64,000 bases of DNA from Hymenolepis diminuta. Taxonomy: Eukaryota > Platyhelminthes > Cestoda > Cyclophyllidea > Hymenolepididae. Both the position numbers and the translations under genes were made by a program. Where the stretch lies: NCBI GenBank assembly GCA_900708905.1, contig CAADRB010000046.1, positions 994,298 through 1,058,297 on the forward strand. The letters are read 5' to 3'. Shown piece by piece: positions 63,441-64,000 of this stretch. Position 1 is the first letter of the stretch. Each line of letters begins with the position of its first letter. The notes under the pieces are model-generated. The model was not told the origin of the DNA. It ran no database searches and saw only the letters and a list, made by a program, of their open reading frames with translations.

Positions 63441-64000
63441 AGCATCTTTTCGACCCTTTCCCCTATATCATTTATTAGACTCAATTTGCTTCTCACATTT
63501 AAAAATTGTAATTTTTATATTTCTCTGCATGATAATAAATGGCACAGATCAGTAAGAACTGTTATGCAGAACTCAAGGCTCCAATTTCTATAATGGAGTC
63601 CTGAAAAGTCTGAAGACTATAGGCAAATGCCTAAATACCATTAGACTTTTAAATAATACCTCAATTTAGGTGCATTTCCACTACATTTCTCTTTTCAGGA
63701 AAACATTTCATTATTACATAATTTGATTTTAAAACAGGATTTACTCTGAAATTTGTTTGCACACATCATAAGCGATTATTGGAGCAAATTTTTTAACGAT
63801 CTGTGTACATTTTTTATTGACTTCAGTCTTAACTTGTTAGAACAGTTTACTCAGAAATACTAAAAGAAACAGAACTTATTGAACAATTTGAGTACCTCCA
63901 TTATTTGCTTGAAATAATAATTATCTTTTTATTAAGGGGCAGGAAAAATCTCATCAGTAATATAGTTAAATCATTTCAATCGCATGACATTAAAAGCATC

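Larger units (their letters stand above)
61800..64000. other. Intergenic DNA with poly-C tracts
   Basis: Contains two C homopolymer tracts (about 62265-62276 and 63430-63440) in AT-rich sequence, and no supported gene. Confidence 0.55.

Noticed and set aside
1..64000. CRISPR arrays, operons, ribosome binding sites and other prokaryotic features
   Set aside because: Gene density, poly(A) signals, mariner and gypsy elements are eukaryotic; no regularly spaced repeat-spacer array is present.

Overview
This is a eukaryotic, AT-rich, gene-poor stretch with two assembly gaps (3962-4359 and 49030-49376). It holds one convincing host gene, an 805-codon intronless reading frame (25690-28107, + strand) for a class A GPCR. 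Its transmembrane core matches the B-type (GAR-2-like) muscarinic acetylcholine receptors of ecdysozoans. That receptor, an irritans-like mariner element and several Ty3/gypsy and LINE relics suggest an arthropod, possibly an AT-rich crustacean. The species cannot be named from the sequence alone.

Layout. 1-10.8 kb: AT-rich intergenic DNA with dispersed repeats. 10.83-12.80 kb: a short LTR retroelement on the - strand with two LTRs, a matching 5-bp target duplication, a tRNA-Ser-type primer binding site, a polypurine tract and a gag-only interior. A solo LTR of the same family lies at 19.1-19.4 kb and a 3' fragment at 37.6-38.2 kb. 22.9-23.1 kb: a CpG-richer, promoter-like island upstream of the receptor. 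25.66-28.26 kb: receptor exon with an upstream splice-acceptor-like site and a downstream poly(A) signal. 31-34.5 kb: two more LTR-like sequences on the - strand. 45.9-61.8 kb: a graveyard of mobile elements. It contains LTR/PBS relics (+), a mariner with intact inverted repeats but a broken transposase (48.63-49.87 kb), a tandem gypsy relic on the - strand reading integrase - polypurine tract - LTR - gag - protease (54.4 down to 51.9 kb), and a LINE reverse-transcriptase relic (61.1-61.8 kb).

No gene set works together here. The receptor is a stand-alone signalling gene in a landscape built from old transposons. The most structured unexplained item is the integrase-LTR-gag junction, which looks like two gypsy copies joined through one shared LTR. 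I did not find a convincing new biological system. TE calls rest on my own translation and motif matching without database searches, so boundaries are approximate.
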